Shown here piece after piece: positions 48,463 through 59,639 of a DNA stretch of 64,000 nt. Made by a program: the position numbers and the translations under genes. A model generated the notes under the pieces. The model was not told where the DNA came from. It saw only the letters and a program-made list of their open reading frames with translations, and ran no database searches. The DNA comes from Mytilus californianus (Eukaryota > Mollusca > Bivalvia > Mytilida > Mytilidae). Location of the stretch: NCBI RefSeq assembly GCF_021869535.1, contig NW_026262668.1, positions 76,855,558 to 76,919,557 on the forward strand. Direction: 5' to 3'. Position 1 is the first letter of the stretch; every line of letters starts with the position of its first letter.

Positions 48463-48475
48463 TGACCTTTGACCT
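48463..48475. promoter_or_regulatory. Perfect DR1 nuclear-receptor-type site
   Basis: TGACCTTTGACCT is the reverse complement of AGGTCAAAGGTCA, the ideal direct repeat with 1-bp spacing bound by RXR/HNF4/COUP-type receptors. There is no gene context here and a repeat origin is likely. Confidence 0.3.
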
Positions 48476-48799
48476 CAAGATCAAAGTACTGGATTTCTTA
48501 GAAACTTGATTGCAATCAGGCGCGATGAGTGGGCTTCTCTTGCTTTAATAAGTTCTGTTTCACGTCAAACAAATACAAAATTCATGTTTTTTTAATCTTC
48601 AATAGGAAATGTTAGAAATGTCAAATAGTTTTAATAGTTGCAATTGCTTGCTATAACAAAAGATAAAAGATATGTATTTCAATAGAAACATCTAATTATG
48701 TTCTCGATGTTTTACTAACGAACGGTACAGAACTATACCGAAAACACGCAACGAACGTACAGAAAAAAAAATCGACGAACGGTACATAACGCACAATGT

Positions 48800-49735
48800 C
48801 CGGAATCAACCATACGTTGGTTATACCCGTGTATATTCAAGTAAGCATCTACGACTAGCTTGCATTTCAAATTGTAAATATCATCAATATTAAAGTTATT
48901 AAAAGACTATTTCAGTTGTCGCATGTCGAATTATCATATGAAACAACAATGAAAATTCATCGCAACTCCAAAAATTCCACATCAGAAATGATCGCCGCAT
49001 TTATAGTTAAAATGAATCGCATTCAGTATTCAATATTATGGATTCAGCTGCTTTAATTACACTTTTTTGGACTTTAATCCTGTTATTATACATTAAAAAG
49101 TTATATTCTAATGAAATTGTGTTAAAACATACATTCAAATCAATTATTTTGTATTTTCAAAAAGTAAACAAACGCAGTTTTTCCCATCAACCTTTATTCT
49201 ACAATAGACATACTCGCTACAACAGTGAAAATGAACTAACTGGATTCGCACTTTATATACACTGATTATTTTGTTGAATTTTCTTTGAACAGTTTTTTCT
49301 TATGTTGAGTTATCTGTTTTTCTTCGACTAATGGTTTTTATTTCCCTCTTGGTATATTCTACCTCTTTTCTTTTCCTAAGTAGTAAGTACAGTTTTATAC
49401 TATAACATCACAATGTTGACTGTTATTTTTTTTTTACAAAGATGAAGATGTTTACATCAACACAATAGGGGAGAAAATCTACAATCATTCAATAAATCAT
49501 TAAATAAATCGACATGAGATTGATGTGTTGATAATTATATTCAAAAAGTAATTCTTTTAAAGTTTGAAACATTATTTTGAGATATTAATAGCTTTTCTTT
49601 TTCAAATCAAGGATAGAATCGTAATTTTGATTAATTGATTTTTGCTCAATATTGCAAATATTTCAGGTAATTTCAAAATGAAAAGATTTATTTTTTATCC
49701 CGTTATGTAGTTTTTTTTTGTGTCTGACAAAAGGG
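48800..49735. other. Unassigned intron sequence with R1 remnants
   Basis: GAATCGCATTCAGTATTC near 49013 and CAGTGAAAATGAACTAA near 49220 look like R1 fragments. The 75-codon ORF at 49038-49265 starts with a hydrophobic stretch, but it overlaps these remnants and I do not call it a gene. Confidence 0.4.
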
Positions 49736-49925
49736 ATGTTTGTGTGCTTTTATGGGAGCAACATGAAGGTTGCAACTAGTTGATCAGGAACTGCTCATTC
49801 TTCCGCGGTAAACGAGTCCTACCTCAATCTTTTTTTGTAAAGTGTTTTGTTTTTTCGTCTTTTTATCATGGTGTTGTCTGTTTACCTTCTACTTTAAGCT
49901 AATGGTTTCTCCTTGATATCTTCTT
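49736..49925 (+). repeat. Decayed retroelement 3' tail
   Basis: GGGAGCAACATGAAGG and CATGGTGTTGTCTGTTTACC then TTTCTCCTTGATATCTTC resemble the bivalve retroelement tails in this window, with substantial decay. Confidence 0.45.
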
Positions 49926-50626
49926 CCTTTTTCTCTTATTTTTTAAAAATCTAGCATGCTGATTTTGGTGATGAAACACAATTCATGTAGATCAACAGTT
50001 TTTTTAAATACAAACAAAACAAATTTGGTACAAAGCTCAAATAAGTGCAAAACAAATATGGTATATTTTCCTTAGCTGTTCACCAGCTTATTTAATACAC
50101 GACGACTTTCAACTGTGTCCATCCTGGCCAAAACTGCATAATCGGATTTTATTGCACCAACATTTAATTTTTGATACAGTTAATTATCGCTTCACCTCTC
50201 ATCTTTCAGCAAATTCGCGGCAACTTGTGTGTGTGTATGCATAATTTTCATATATTAATAGCATCAATTCTAGGAGAAATGAATACTCAACAATTTTAGT
50301 TCTCAAAAAGACGACTTATATGATAGCAAAAGATTTACACTGTTGCTTTTCCTATAGTTTTTATCGAAATAAAATTGAGAATGGAAATGGGAAATGGAAA
50401 GCATTTATTCATGCAATTTGTATAATATTGAAATTTTTCTTCCGTAACAAAAGTCCAATTTTGTCTAGTGAAATGTTGGTTATTTTGTAAAATTCCTCTT
50501 TTTATCTGTTGTGTACAGTTTTATATCTAGTAGATGTCTCTTAAAACAAACATGTAAAAGTTATGTTGAAAATAAAATTACTCCTCTTCAAAAAAAGAAA
50601 TAATGTTAAAACGGTACATTCTACAG

Positions 50627-50715
50627 CCATGGTACCGCCGTAGCAGGAATAGTACTATTAAAACCTGGAAACAACGTATGTTCTGTTGGAATAGCATATA
50701 ATGCAACACGAACCG
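50627..50715 (+). pseudogene. Gene B exon: catalytic His region
   Basis: After the acceptor CATTCTACAG the frame reads HGTAVAGIVLL and then CSVGIAYNATRT, matching the convertase HGTxCAGxVA...CGVGVAYNA signature, so the catalytic His is present. Splicing in phase 1 at 50715 would join D-VAILD of the next exon at the spacing seen in convertases (YNA, four residues, then V-x-x-LD). The two bases after the expected exon end are AC, not GT, and reading on meets a TGA at 50719. Confidence 0.75.
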
Positions 50716-50819
50716 ACAAATGAAAATATGCCATACCTTGTGGTAACGAACATACGTAAGGAAGTAACTGAGTAAGTCAATTTTATTAATAGTTGGCATT
50801 TATGTTCATAATAAAAAAA

Positions 50820-52025
50820 GAGGATGATGTTGGAAGTCTGAACACTGCCCTTTCCTGGATCTTGATATCTTTATCTTTAACGGGAAGCTTAATACCAAAA
50901 TTTATGATAAAAGAGATGATTTTTCATTTCCTATCGTTAATTATACATTTTTAGATGGTGACGTTCCCTTGTCGCCATCTTATGGTGTTTATATATCTCA
51001 ACTTGTTCGATTCGCTCGTGTATGTCACAACGTATTTGATTTCAACGAAAGAAATCTCTGTATTACTGAAAAATTATTACACCAGGGTTTTCGATATCAC
51101 AAACTAGTCAAAACATTTACTTAATTTTATCATCGGTACAAGGACATCATTCGTAAATATAAATCAACATGCAGACTTCCTATACGTTCAGGTATTTCAC
51201 ATCCAATATTTTATGGTAATATTCTTTCAAAGCACAAAAATGTCGGCATTCACCTCAAAAGCTAACCAAACCTTTAAACAGACTTATTCGGAAAGGATAT
51301 AGTCACGATAATATTGTCAAGTAATTAAGGATAGCATATTTTGGTATTAATATTGATTCACTTATAGGGTCTTTGCATCGGAAATAAACACATTTATTTT
51401 AAAACCAGTTGTTGGCATGATACGGGTTATGTTCTTCTCATATATTTTATGATGGTATGATACTAAACCCCTAACGGGAGGGATTGTTCTTGATTTTCAT
51501 ATAATAAAGACATAATCTTTCAATCAGTTTAATTGAGGTCTTGAGCTGGCATGTCAGTAACTGCTAGTAGTCCTTTGTTCATTTATGTATCATTGTCATT
51601 TTGCTTAGTTTCTTTTGTTACCTATTCTGACATCGGACTCGGACTTCTTTTAAACTGAGTTTTACTGTGCGTATTGCTATGTGTTTCTTTATTCTACATT
51701 GGCTAGAGGTATAGGGGAGGGTTGAGATCTCACAAAACATGTTTAACACCGCCGCATTTTTGCGCCTTTCCCAAGTCAGGAGCCTCTGGCCTTTGTTAGT
51801 CTTGTATGTTTTTTAATTTTAGTTCATTTGTATGTTTTGGAGTTTAGTGTGACGTCCATTTTCACTGAACTAGTACACAATTTTATTTAGGGGCCAGCTG
51901 AGGACCACCTCCGGGTGCGGGATTTTCTCGCTGCGTTGAAGACCCATTGATGGCCTTCGGCTGTTTTCTGCTCTTTGGTCGGGTTGTTGTCTCTTTGACA
52001 TATTCCCCATTTCCATTTTGAATGC
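50820..52025 (+). mobile_element. Decayed RT relic plus tail T2
   Basis: From about 50850 the frame reads PFLDLDIFIFNGKLNT, KIYDKRDDFSFPIV, SYGVYISQLVRFARVCHN, NLCITEKLLHQGFRYHKLV and, after a TAA at 51121, FYHRYKDIIRKYKSTCR and GISHPIFYGNILS. This is a second subfamily related to 45950-46730. It is followed by the T2 tail (51500-52025), which ends in CCCCATTTCCATT. The relic starts 105 bp behind the His exon of gene B, in the same orientation. Confidence 0.75.
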
Positions 52026-52482
52026 ATGCAAAATTCACCAATGTATAAATATAATTATCCTTCGTCGTTTGAAATAAGTTGATATAGAAATAATTGTTAA
52101 TGAAACCAATTTGCTTTGTATATAAAGAGTCGTGACGTCAAGGTGTAAGTCCGAACCTCAATTGCGGCAGATTGAAATCAGGAGCATTTTTTTCGAATGG
52201 TTTGGAAACAGTTTAAGATTTGTAACAAATATTGTGAATGAAGATGTATGCTAAAAAGATATGATAAAAAAGAATTAGAAAACGATAACCATGGGAATAA
52301 TTTGATAGAACAATTATCAATTATATTTTCATGTTTTTTGGTCAAATCGAATAAAAATTCAGAAGTTTATTCATATACATACACATATAGATATTAGTCA
52401 ACGATCTTTCGTACGCGGGCGTTGAGTCATTATGGAAAATGATAATGTACACAAGGAATAAATTATATATACGCCTACATAA
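52026..52482. other. Unassigned spacer
   Basis: No recognised feature. Confidence 0.5.
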
Positions 52483-52800
52483 GTGAAGTATGGAATAATA
52501 TTTACAGATTTTTATTACAAGTCCACAGACAAACATCAGTATCGTTCTTCCCTGAGTTGTCATCCAAGACACGGCACCAAAAATATTCCGTACGGCCAGG
52601 CCATCAAAATAATGTGGATTTACACCACCAATAATACTTTAAAAAAAAGTTTAAAAGAACTTCACTTACAGAAAAAAAGACATTGATAGAGATTTCTCTT
52701 GTGCTAACAACATCAGCCGAGATAAACTTTTACAATATAACCTTCCTCTCAGTCGACATCTAAGATCCCTGGTAACACTATGACAGATTTCAACCGACTT
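52483..52800 (+). mobile_element. Penelope-like RT C-terminal relic, third subfamily
   Basis: YYKSTDKHQYRSSLSCHPRH and then KNIPYGQAIKI match the RT-distal KPTDxHQYLxxxSxHPxHxKxxIPYxxAxR segment of Penelope-like and related RTs. NNISRDKLLQYNLPLSRHLR follows in a shifted frame near 52708. No palm motif is left. Confidence 0.65.
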
Positions 52801-53139
52801 ACTATTATCATCATAGACCAAAGCACCACATGGTCTATGTAGCAGAGAATCACTCAGGAGAGATTTTGAATAAAAAAATTAAAACATTGGCACCAAATGG
52901 GATCAATGAAAAGGTGTAGTGTATATCCTACCGAAAGTTTTTTAATAATTCACTTCTTTGGTTAAATGTATACATGAATAAAGTTTATATCGATTCTAAT
53001 GTGTAATGTGTTTTGAAATGCCGATTATATTTTTTTTAATTTAAATAAGAAGAAAAAAGACATGACCAAATTAGTAGACTTATTTAATTATACCAGAAAG
53101 GAAGTTACATGTATATAAACATTTTGTTTAACATGATAG

Positions 53140-53321
53140 ATGTTGCTATACTTGACGCACCTGGAAGCATAAGTGCTTCCGACGTGGAACTTGCAAGACA
53201 TCTGTCTCATGAAATGGAAGAAATTGATATCTATAATAACAGCTAGGGGCCAGGACAAGCGTATGGATATTTCCTAGTCAGTGAAGTGTTGGAAGAAGCA
53301 TTTAAAAATGGGGTTACAAAT
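53140..53321 (+). pseudogene. Gene B exon: DIYNNS(W)GP region with in-frame TAG
   Basis: The exon reads VAILDAPGSISASDVELARH, LSHEMEEIDIYNNS, stop (TAG 53244-53246), GPGQAYGYFLVSE and EAFKNGVTN, followed by the donor GTGAGT in phase 0. Convertases have IDIYSxSWGP here, so the TAG stands exactly where Trp (TGG) is expected: a single G-to-A change. The frame stays open on both sides of the stop. Confidence 0.85.
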
Positions 53322-53529
53322 GTGAGTTGAAAATACCATCTGCAAATTAAAATTTGATTGTTTCTTTTCTTTATAAAATTTTTATAAAACACCGATACGA
53401 AAAATAAACCATTTTAAATATTTAATCATTGTCAAGCTGCTCTTGATTGTATGTGATCCTTGCAACAGGCAAACCTGCTACTCCTCTCTCTGAAAGAGTT
53501 TTTGCAAGGTTTCTTAGCCTAGAGAGAGC

Positions 53530-53940
53530 GTGTAATTCTACGTTCACCATGCGTCCGATTTAGCGTCCCAATCCCGACCAGACGTGGCTCCGTAAATATA
53601 CAGCCAAAACGAAAGGGACTTTCCGATTTGAATTTTCCTTGGAGTTTTTTTTTTGTTTTTGTTATTTTACTTTTTAATGACTTTAGTTTGCAATGACCAT
53701 AAGAAAACAAAAAGAAATGCATTAGATGAATTTAAAAAATATATCAGATGATAAAAAGTAAAATAACAAATCTACCGAACTCCAAGGAAAATCCAAAACG
53801 GAAAGTCCTTTTACAAATGACAAAGTCAAAAGCTCAAACACATCAAACGAATGGAAAACAACTGTCCTATTCCTTAAATTGGTACAGGCATTTCCTTATG
53901 TAGAAAATGGAATATCGAAATTCCAACGTATCTGATAAAA
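53530..53940. repeat. Interspersed repeat R5, copy 1 (folded)
   Basis: GGGACTTTCCGATTTGAATT and TTTTCCTTGGAGTT (53610-53650) are mirrored by ACTCCAAGGAAAATCC and CGGAAAGTCC (53779-53810), around an A/T-rich loop. The stretch CACATCAAACGAATGGA, CAACTGTCCTATTCC, GGTACAGGCATTTCCTTATG matches 56830-56890. Confidence 0.7.
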
Positions 53941-53944
53941 TCAT

Positions 53945-54060
53945 GTAAATAAACTCATCATAGATACCAGGATTGAAATTTTGTATTTGCGCCAGACGCG
54001 TGTTTCGTCTACAAAAGACTCATCAATGACGCTCGAATCTAAAAAAGTTAAAAAGGCCAA
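53945..54060. repeat. MITE-like repeat M1, end fragment
   Basis: ACCAGGATTGAAATTTTGTA, TTGCGCCAGACGCGTG and CTCATCAATGACGCTCGAAT are diagnostic of a very abundant mussel repeat. Confidence 0.8.
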
Positions 54061-54174
54061 ATAAAATACGAATTAAAGAAAAAATTGAGGACCAAAAATT
54101 CTTAAAAGTTTTGCCAAATACAGCTAAGGTAATCTATTCCTGAGGTAGAAAAGCCTTAGTATTTAAAAAAAATT

Positions 54175-54262
54175 AAGTTTTGTAAACAGTTAATTTATAA
54201 TTATGACCATATCAATGATAATTTATGTCAACACCGAAGTGCTGACTACATTAAACAAGTTA
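54175..54262. repeat. Direct repeat paired with 54518-54600
   Basis: TTTTGTAAACAGTTAATTTA and GACCATATCAATGATAATTT up to GAAGTGCTGACTAC occur twice, about 340 bp apart. Confidence 0.8.
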
Positions 54263-54517
54263 TTTTCATTTCACTATCAGATGTAATTGATGATCTTCTT
54301 TCACTCAATAGGCCTTGTTGATTATTTACTACAAGGTTCCTATAAACATGTTAAGCCCGGTATCTATGATGAGTTCATATGTATTACTTTTATCAACTTG
54401 TTGTTAGATATTGTAATGGTACCTTCCTTCTCCATCGTTCTGACTCTTGGTTCGACAGATGATTGTCTTTAGTCCTCAACAGGTATGGTATAATATTTTC
54501 ATTAATTCAAAAAATCA

Positions 54518-54722
54518 AAGTTTTGTAAACAGTTAATTTATAATTATGACCATATCAATGATAATTCATGTCAACACAGAAGTGCTGACTACTGGGCTGG
54601 TGATACCCTCGGGGAATAAAAACTCCACCAGCAGTGCGATCGACACAGTAGTTATAAATAAACTCATCAAAGATACCAGGATTGAAATTTTGTATTTGCG
54701 CCAGACGCGCGTTTCAGATATT
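54518..54722. repeat. MITE-like repeat M1, copy next to gene B exon
   Basis: CACAGAAGTGCTGACTACTG, GGTGATACCCTCGGGGAATA and ACTCCACCAGCAGTG lead to GCGCCAGACGCGCGTTTCAG. It ends about 35 bp upstream of the acceptor of the oxyanion exon, so the first 58 residues of the ORF that starts at 54546 come from the repeat, not the protease. Confidence 0.8.
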
Positions 54723-54755
54723 CTTTCATATCATATGTATCTACTTCTTTCAAAG

Positions 54756-54959
54756 GGTCGAAATGGAAAAGGAAACATTTATGTTTTTGCAGCTGGTAAT
54801 TACAGAGACGACACCAACTCAAATGGGTTGTTAACTTCTCCATACACAATTGCAGTTTCTGCTGTCGCAAAAGGGGGTATGTCAGCTAGCTTTCGGAGTG
54901 TTGGCTCTTCGATAATGACAGTGGAATATGGTAAAGGCGAGGGATCTACTAATGGAATA
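54756..54959 (+). pseudogene. Gene B exon: oxyanion-hole Asn region
   Basis: The acceptor CTACTTCTTTCAAAG starts GRNGKGNIYVFAAGNYRDD in phase 0, matching the convertase GKGSIxVxASGN motif with the oxyanion Asn present. SPYTIAVSAVAKGG and EYGKGEGSTNGI follow, and the exon ends before the donor GTACGT. The loop after AAGN is shorter than in vertebrate furin-type enzymes and lacks its cysteine pair. A MITE-like repeat ends only about 40 bp upstream of the acceptor. Confidence 0.85.
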
Positions 54960-55201
54960 GTACGTTTCGTTAAAAAATATATTTAAATCTGTAATATCAT
55001 ATAAAACGTAACTTAGAATATGCATGTATCATTGTGTGTAATGATAACACATTAATCGTTGTCTCTTTAAATGTTTCGTGAATTTTGTTATTTGAAATGA
55101 TTTTCTCTCACACTTAAATCTTATTCACTATACAACTATATATGCAGCGATCATTTTTTTTATGAATCTCCTTTTTAATAATTCTTATTCATTTGGATCA
55201 G

Positions 55202-55302
55202 GTTGTACCAATTCCATATTCTAATTGTAGAAACGGAGCTGAAGGTACATCTTTTGCATGTCCAACAGTCAGTGGAGCTATAGAATTATGTTTAGAGATA
55301 AA
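55202..55302 (+). pseudogene. Gene B exon: catalytic Ser region
   Basis: VVPIPYSNCRNGAEGTSFAC and PTVSGAIELCLE contain GTSFACP, equivalent to the GTSAxAP catalytic Ser motif. The donor GTTAGT in phase 2 joins the next exon as EI-N-RNLTWR, recreating the AxNPxLTWRD motif of convertases. Confidence 0.85.
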
Positions 55303-55974
55303 GTTAGTTCGATATTTTTTGTATTTATCGTTTTCGTTAAAGTCCATATTTCATTCCAAACTGTAACTGTACATGTTCTTCTAAGTAAGCCATTCACTCA
55401 TGTTCCAAGAGGCGGTGGTCTTTTTCTAAAATTCAAATATAAATACTACAAAGAAGAATGCATTTATTTTATCTTGTTAATGTATATACAGTAGTGTCAA
55501 GAGAATAAAATGAATACAGAAAGAGTCGATTATTTTCATGGGCAATACTAGATCGAGACATTTGTAAACAGACCAGGAAAGTTTAAGAAAACACATCCCA
55601 CGATAATAGGTCGATAATCTCTAACTAATCTATGGGTGTTGTGTCTTTAGGAAGATATTTATTTGAAGCAAATCACTCCCCCTTATGCTCTTATGCAGTA
55701 GCTATAGTATACAGTACATAAATGGAACTAGAGTTAACTGTCAATTTTTTTTCCTTTCCCGACTTTTTTTTTATCAGTCCAAGTTTCACTGTTAGTGTCG
55801 TACATATGCATATGTATGTAATCAAGATGTTGATTCAATTTCTGAACGTTGCTATTGTTTATTTTGCTTTGTGTGTGTGTATCCACATTTATCAATAACC
55901 GGCATTGTTTCAAAATATTAAGCGCTTTTATTTAGTTCAAAGTACAATTTGAAACACAGTTTGGTGACACTTTT
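55303..55974. other. Gene B intron: nothing else seen
   Basis: Unassigned AT-rich sequence after the Ser exon. Confidence 0.5.
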
Positions 55975-56320
55975 TTTAAATCTCAGGTGCTATGGGAGGG
56001 TAAGCCTTTCTTGCTACACATGTGGCACCCGACGTGTTGCTTATGTAAGTACAAACCCAGTGATAAGTCTAACTAAGTATGACAAATTCGAGGAAAAGAG
56101 GACAGGATTGTGGTTACGACCATTGGAACATATCCGTCGTCATCTGTGTAACAGATATTCAATAACGGTCGCGTGATGGTGTCCGTAAATTTTCGAAGGG
56201 GTGATTTCAATTTTACCACTTGGAACTCAGGGTTTAATAGCGTCCTTGTTAGCAGCAACCCTCTATCAAGGAAATCATGATAGGAAATGCAAGCACTGGA
56301 ATATCGCATATGATTATAAC
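55975..56320 (-). mobile_element. Penelope-like RT relic with tail piece (copy 3)
   Basis: On the minus strand it reads RYSSACISYHDFLDRGLLLT and FQVVKLKSPLRKF, corresponding to the region after YGVYISQL in the best copy. The tail words GGCACCCGACGTGTTGC and GGTGCTATGGGAGGGTAAG show decay. Confidence 0.75.
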
Positions 56321-56819
56321 CACTAAAACACAATTGAACAATCAATTGTTATTCAGGCTAACCAACATTCAATCTTACAAAAAAGATAAATCTATTCCCA
56401 AAATTCCATTCTAAAACGTTTCCTTTGATATTCAATGAGCATAAAATCGATTATCTTTTCATGAATTTTCAGTCTTCTCTTAACTTTTCCATTGATCTTA
56501 TTATTCAGCTGCTTTCGGTCTTTTTACATGTTTTAAGTGACAAACTAATTGTTCTTACTTATTAACTATGATCATATAAACCCAATACAAGTTTTCGTGT
56601 AAGAATGACCATAATAAAAGCATTCAGTATCAATTTTGTTCTACTTTTCTTTTGATTTAACTTTAAGTTTATTGATTTCTTTATAAGACACACAATGTTT
56701 TTATTGACTTTTTAACTACTAGTATATAGATCACTTCATCCTTTTTAATTTGCAGTTGGTAAAAGTCTACTTTCTCAAAAAGTTATTTCCTACAAAGCCT
56801 TAGATTCGTAGCTAATGAG

Positions 56820-57255
56820 TTTGCTAGACACATCAAACGAATGAATAACAACTGTCATATTCCTGACTTGGTACAGGCATTTTCTTATGTAGAAAACGGT
56901 GAATTAAACCTGGTTATATAGCTAGCTAAACCTCTCACTTGTATGACAGTCGCATAAAATTCCATTACATTGACAACGATGTGTGAACAAAACAAACAGA
57001 CATAAAAGGTAAAAATGTCAAAAATAGGGGTACAGTAGTCACAATGTGTTATAATCTTAATTACTATAAAACAAACAAATATGTCAACAAAGAAACACAA
57101 AAAGGCATATAGACAAAGCACATTATCAAAAATGAAAGACAAGAATACAAAAATATACCATAGCACAATAACACAATAACGGGATGTATAAGCACCGATC
57201 CACGTCCAACGCATAATACTTAAAATAGTCCTAACAGTAAAAGTCATATTCACAA
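56820..57255. repeat. Interspersed repeat R5, copy 2
   Basis: CACATCAAACGAATGAATAA, GACTTGGTACAGGCATTTTC, GCTAGCTAAACCTCTCACTT and GTATGACAGTCGCATAAAAT are words of a mussel repeat often seen with a long minus-strand ORF like that at 56885-57253. Confidence 0.75.
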
Positions 57256-58083
57256 AGACAATTAAATAATTTTGAGGCAGTCCATATTTTAATAAAATTA
57301 AATTAGGCTAGATCTGTTAATTTTGTTTAGCATGTTGCTACAGGGGATATATGTACGTTGAAAGAATAAAATTAAAGTTTTAATAAAACTGTAATATACC
57401 AAAACAGATTTCAAAATATGAATATCATTAATAAGAAAAATAGAATACATATATAGCAAAAGCTTTTTAGGAATGAATCTTATGCATACATGGAATAAAC
57501 TCATAAAAAAAAAAATTGAAAATGTATCAATTATCTTTAAAACTGATAGTTTAAACTTGTTCTCGTGAATTGTTTTCATATCCTGTACCTTAATGCAAGA
57601 CCTGTCGTATTGTCCAGTTGTCCAAATAAAAGGGAGAAAAATTCAAATAAATATATTTGTTCTATGAAAAGGAATACAAATGTTTCATAAAAAATTGTTA
57701 GATACTCAACATATTATATAGGTCCATCAACTAATGATTGCTTTAATCGTTCGTGATAATTAAAAACAAATTAGTATGTTTTTAACATTTAAGAGAAAAT
57801 TCCTGTGATAATTATCGCCCTATATTGAATAAAATACTTTCGGTATGAATATCAACGAAACACACAATTAAAAACATATGGAAAAGATCCCATAAAAAGC
57901 CTGCAAAAACAAAATTAAGTAACTTCAAAAATGGAATTAAAGTTAGCATACTTCCTTTGTATTTTCAATGCTTAAAAATGTCTCAAACATACCATTCGTT
58001 TTCCAAAATTACAGTTATATATGTTAAGAAATTGACGATACGTTTTATCTTTCAGTTACTTCGTCGATATCTTTTTTTTTCAG
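57256..58083. other. Gene B intron: nothing seen
   Basis: Very AT-rich. A minus-strand 93-codon ORF (57298-57579) is hydrophobic and low in complexity, not a credible gene. Confidence 0.5.
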
Positions 58084-58199
58084 TCGAAATCTTACGTGGC
58101 GAAGTACTCAACATCTACTGGTGAAGACATCAAAGAAGCACAATTTTGCCGATTCAGACTCAAATTATCAGTGGCAAGAAAACGGAGCAAAATTGCAAA
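58084..58199 (+). pseudogene. Gene B exon: NLTWR to P-domain junction
   Basis: After a long T tract and CAG, the frame reads RNLTWRSTQHLLVKTSKKHN and DSNYQWQENGAKLQ. The first part matches convertase LTWRDVQHLIVxTS, and WQENGA corresponds to WxxNGAG. The donor is a weak GTTTCT in phase 1, the least convincing splice site in the 3' half. Confidence 0.75.
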
Positions 58200-58828
58200 G
58201 TTTCTATATTTTAAACCTATATCTATATAACTTCGGCGACACTCGGCATTAGCAAGATGGAGAAAAACGACGAAACAGTTAAACATTAACTTATCAACTT
58301 ATCAATTCATCAACACAAAATGGATACGTATATTTAAGTTTTTATCATAATTGTTTTATGAATTCTCGGCTGATAAATGTAGTTAATATTTGTAATGCCA
58401 GAAAAGTATAATAGATTTTTTTTTTTAGATTATACCTTTACACTTTTCATTATTCTTTGAAGGCTCAATTAAGGTATAAAGATCCTGATATATATTTAGC
58501 TTTGTCAACATTCTTGATGTAGATTTACTCAGAAATTTGCTATGCGTGTAGAAAAAAAAGTTATGTTGCATTATTTGTAATTCAGTAAGCAAGGTTATCC
58601 ATGTACGAAAGCTATTTCGTTTTGATAAATATTTTTTGTTTATCATATCAAAAGTTTTTTAAAAGGCATGATAAACACATAAAATTTCTAAGTTCGGTTA
58701 CCCAAATTTATACATGCCGACAAATATGAATAAAGAATTTAACATTCATGTTTAAGGTTGTCTTGTGCTTTTCGCTTGTGCAAAATCTCTATATCAAGAC
58801 TGTTAAATGACATATATTACACTTGCAG
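58200..58828. other. Gene B intron: nothing seen
   Basis: Unassigned sequence between the NLTWR and GFGLLD exons. Confidence 0.5.
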
Positions 58829-58943
58829 CACATCCTACAATGGGATTTGGTTTGCTTGATGTTGGTGACATGGTACAGAAGGCAGAGAACTTTCCAGTTT
58901 TACCATCACTTGAAATCTGCACAATTAATAGACAGAAAAGAAT
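58829..58943 (+). pseudogene. Gene B exon: GFGLLD linker
   Basis: The acceptor CACTTGCAG in phase 1 gives T-HPTMGFGLLDVGDMVQKAEN, the convertase SHxYGFGLLDAxxLVxxA motif leading into the P domain. The exon ends at INRQKR-I with donor GTTAGT in phase 2. Confidence 0.85.
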
Positions 58944-59377
58944 GTTAGTACAAATAATGATTTACATTTCAAAAAACGTTATATTTACATATACTAAAAT
59001 TTTATTACATCAAGGATGTAGTCACCATAAATTGGCAAAAAAAACACTCTTCATTATAAATTATCAGACAAAATAAAGGAACACAATATATACACTGACA
59101 CAGTGGTAACAATAATCCCGTCAAAAAAAAGAGGGGAAAAAAAGACATGGAACAGGACACAAACCACCACATAGAATATACTAAGGTGCTTCGAAGGAGA
59201 TTAACTTTTTTCTCCACCATTGGCACCATTTTGCTCATAACAAGTAAATATACGACAAATAACCAAAGATGACAATTCGTATTCAGTGATTTCAATAAAG
59301 CAGAAAATGTAAAGGAGGGAGTTGTAGCTACGTCAATGGAACCATATCCGTGGTTATCTATGATATAGTATCGTTTT

Positions 59378-59573
59378 CATAACAGTGTGGACGAGACCAT
59401 TTTTTTGGCGCGCTCAAGTCTCCCATTGACTGGAGGTTAAATTAGGAGGACGTTCGTCTGTAACGCCCACTTATCACGCCGTATTTATTATAGACATTTA
59501 AACTGTGGGGTCACCAAAGGTTCTCAACGGTAGTATCAACAACAAAAGTACTACGGTTGTCCACACTGTTATG
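59378..59573. repeat. 196-bp MITE with 15-bp TIRs
   Basis: CATAACAGTGTGGAC at the left end and GTCCACACTGTTATG at the right end are perfect reverse complements. The interior has no ORF. I could not define a target-site duplication. Confidence 0.75.
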
Positions 59574-59639
59574 GGAATACCTCTATATATATATTCAACG
59601 ATGGACGACAGAATCCTGATAGTGTGCGTAAAATATTTG

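Noticed and set aside
56885-57253. A 122-codon hydrophobic minus-strand ORF.
   Set aside because: It lies entirely in interspersed repeat R5, whose words recur at 53820-53900. The composition reflects AT-rich repeat sequence.
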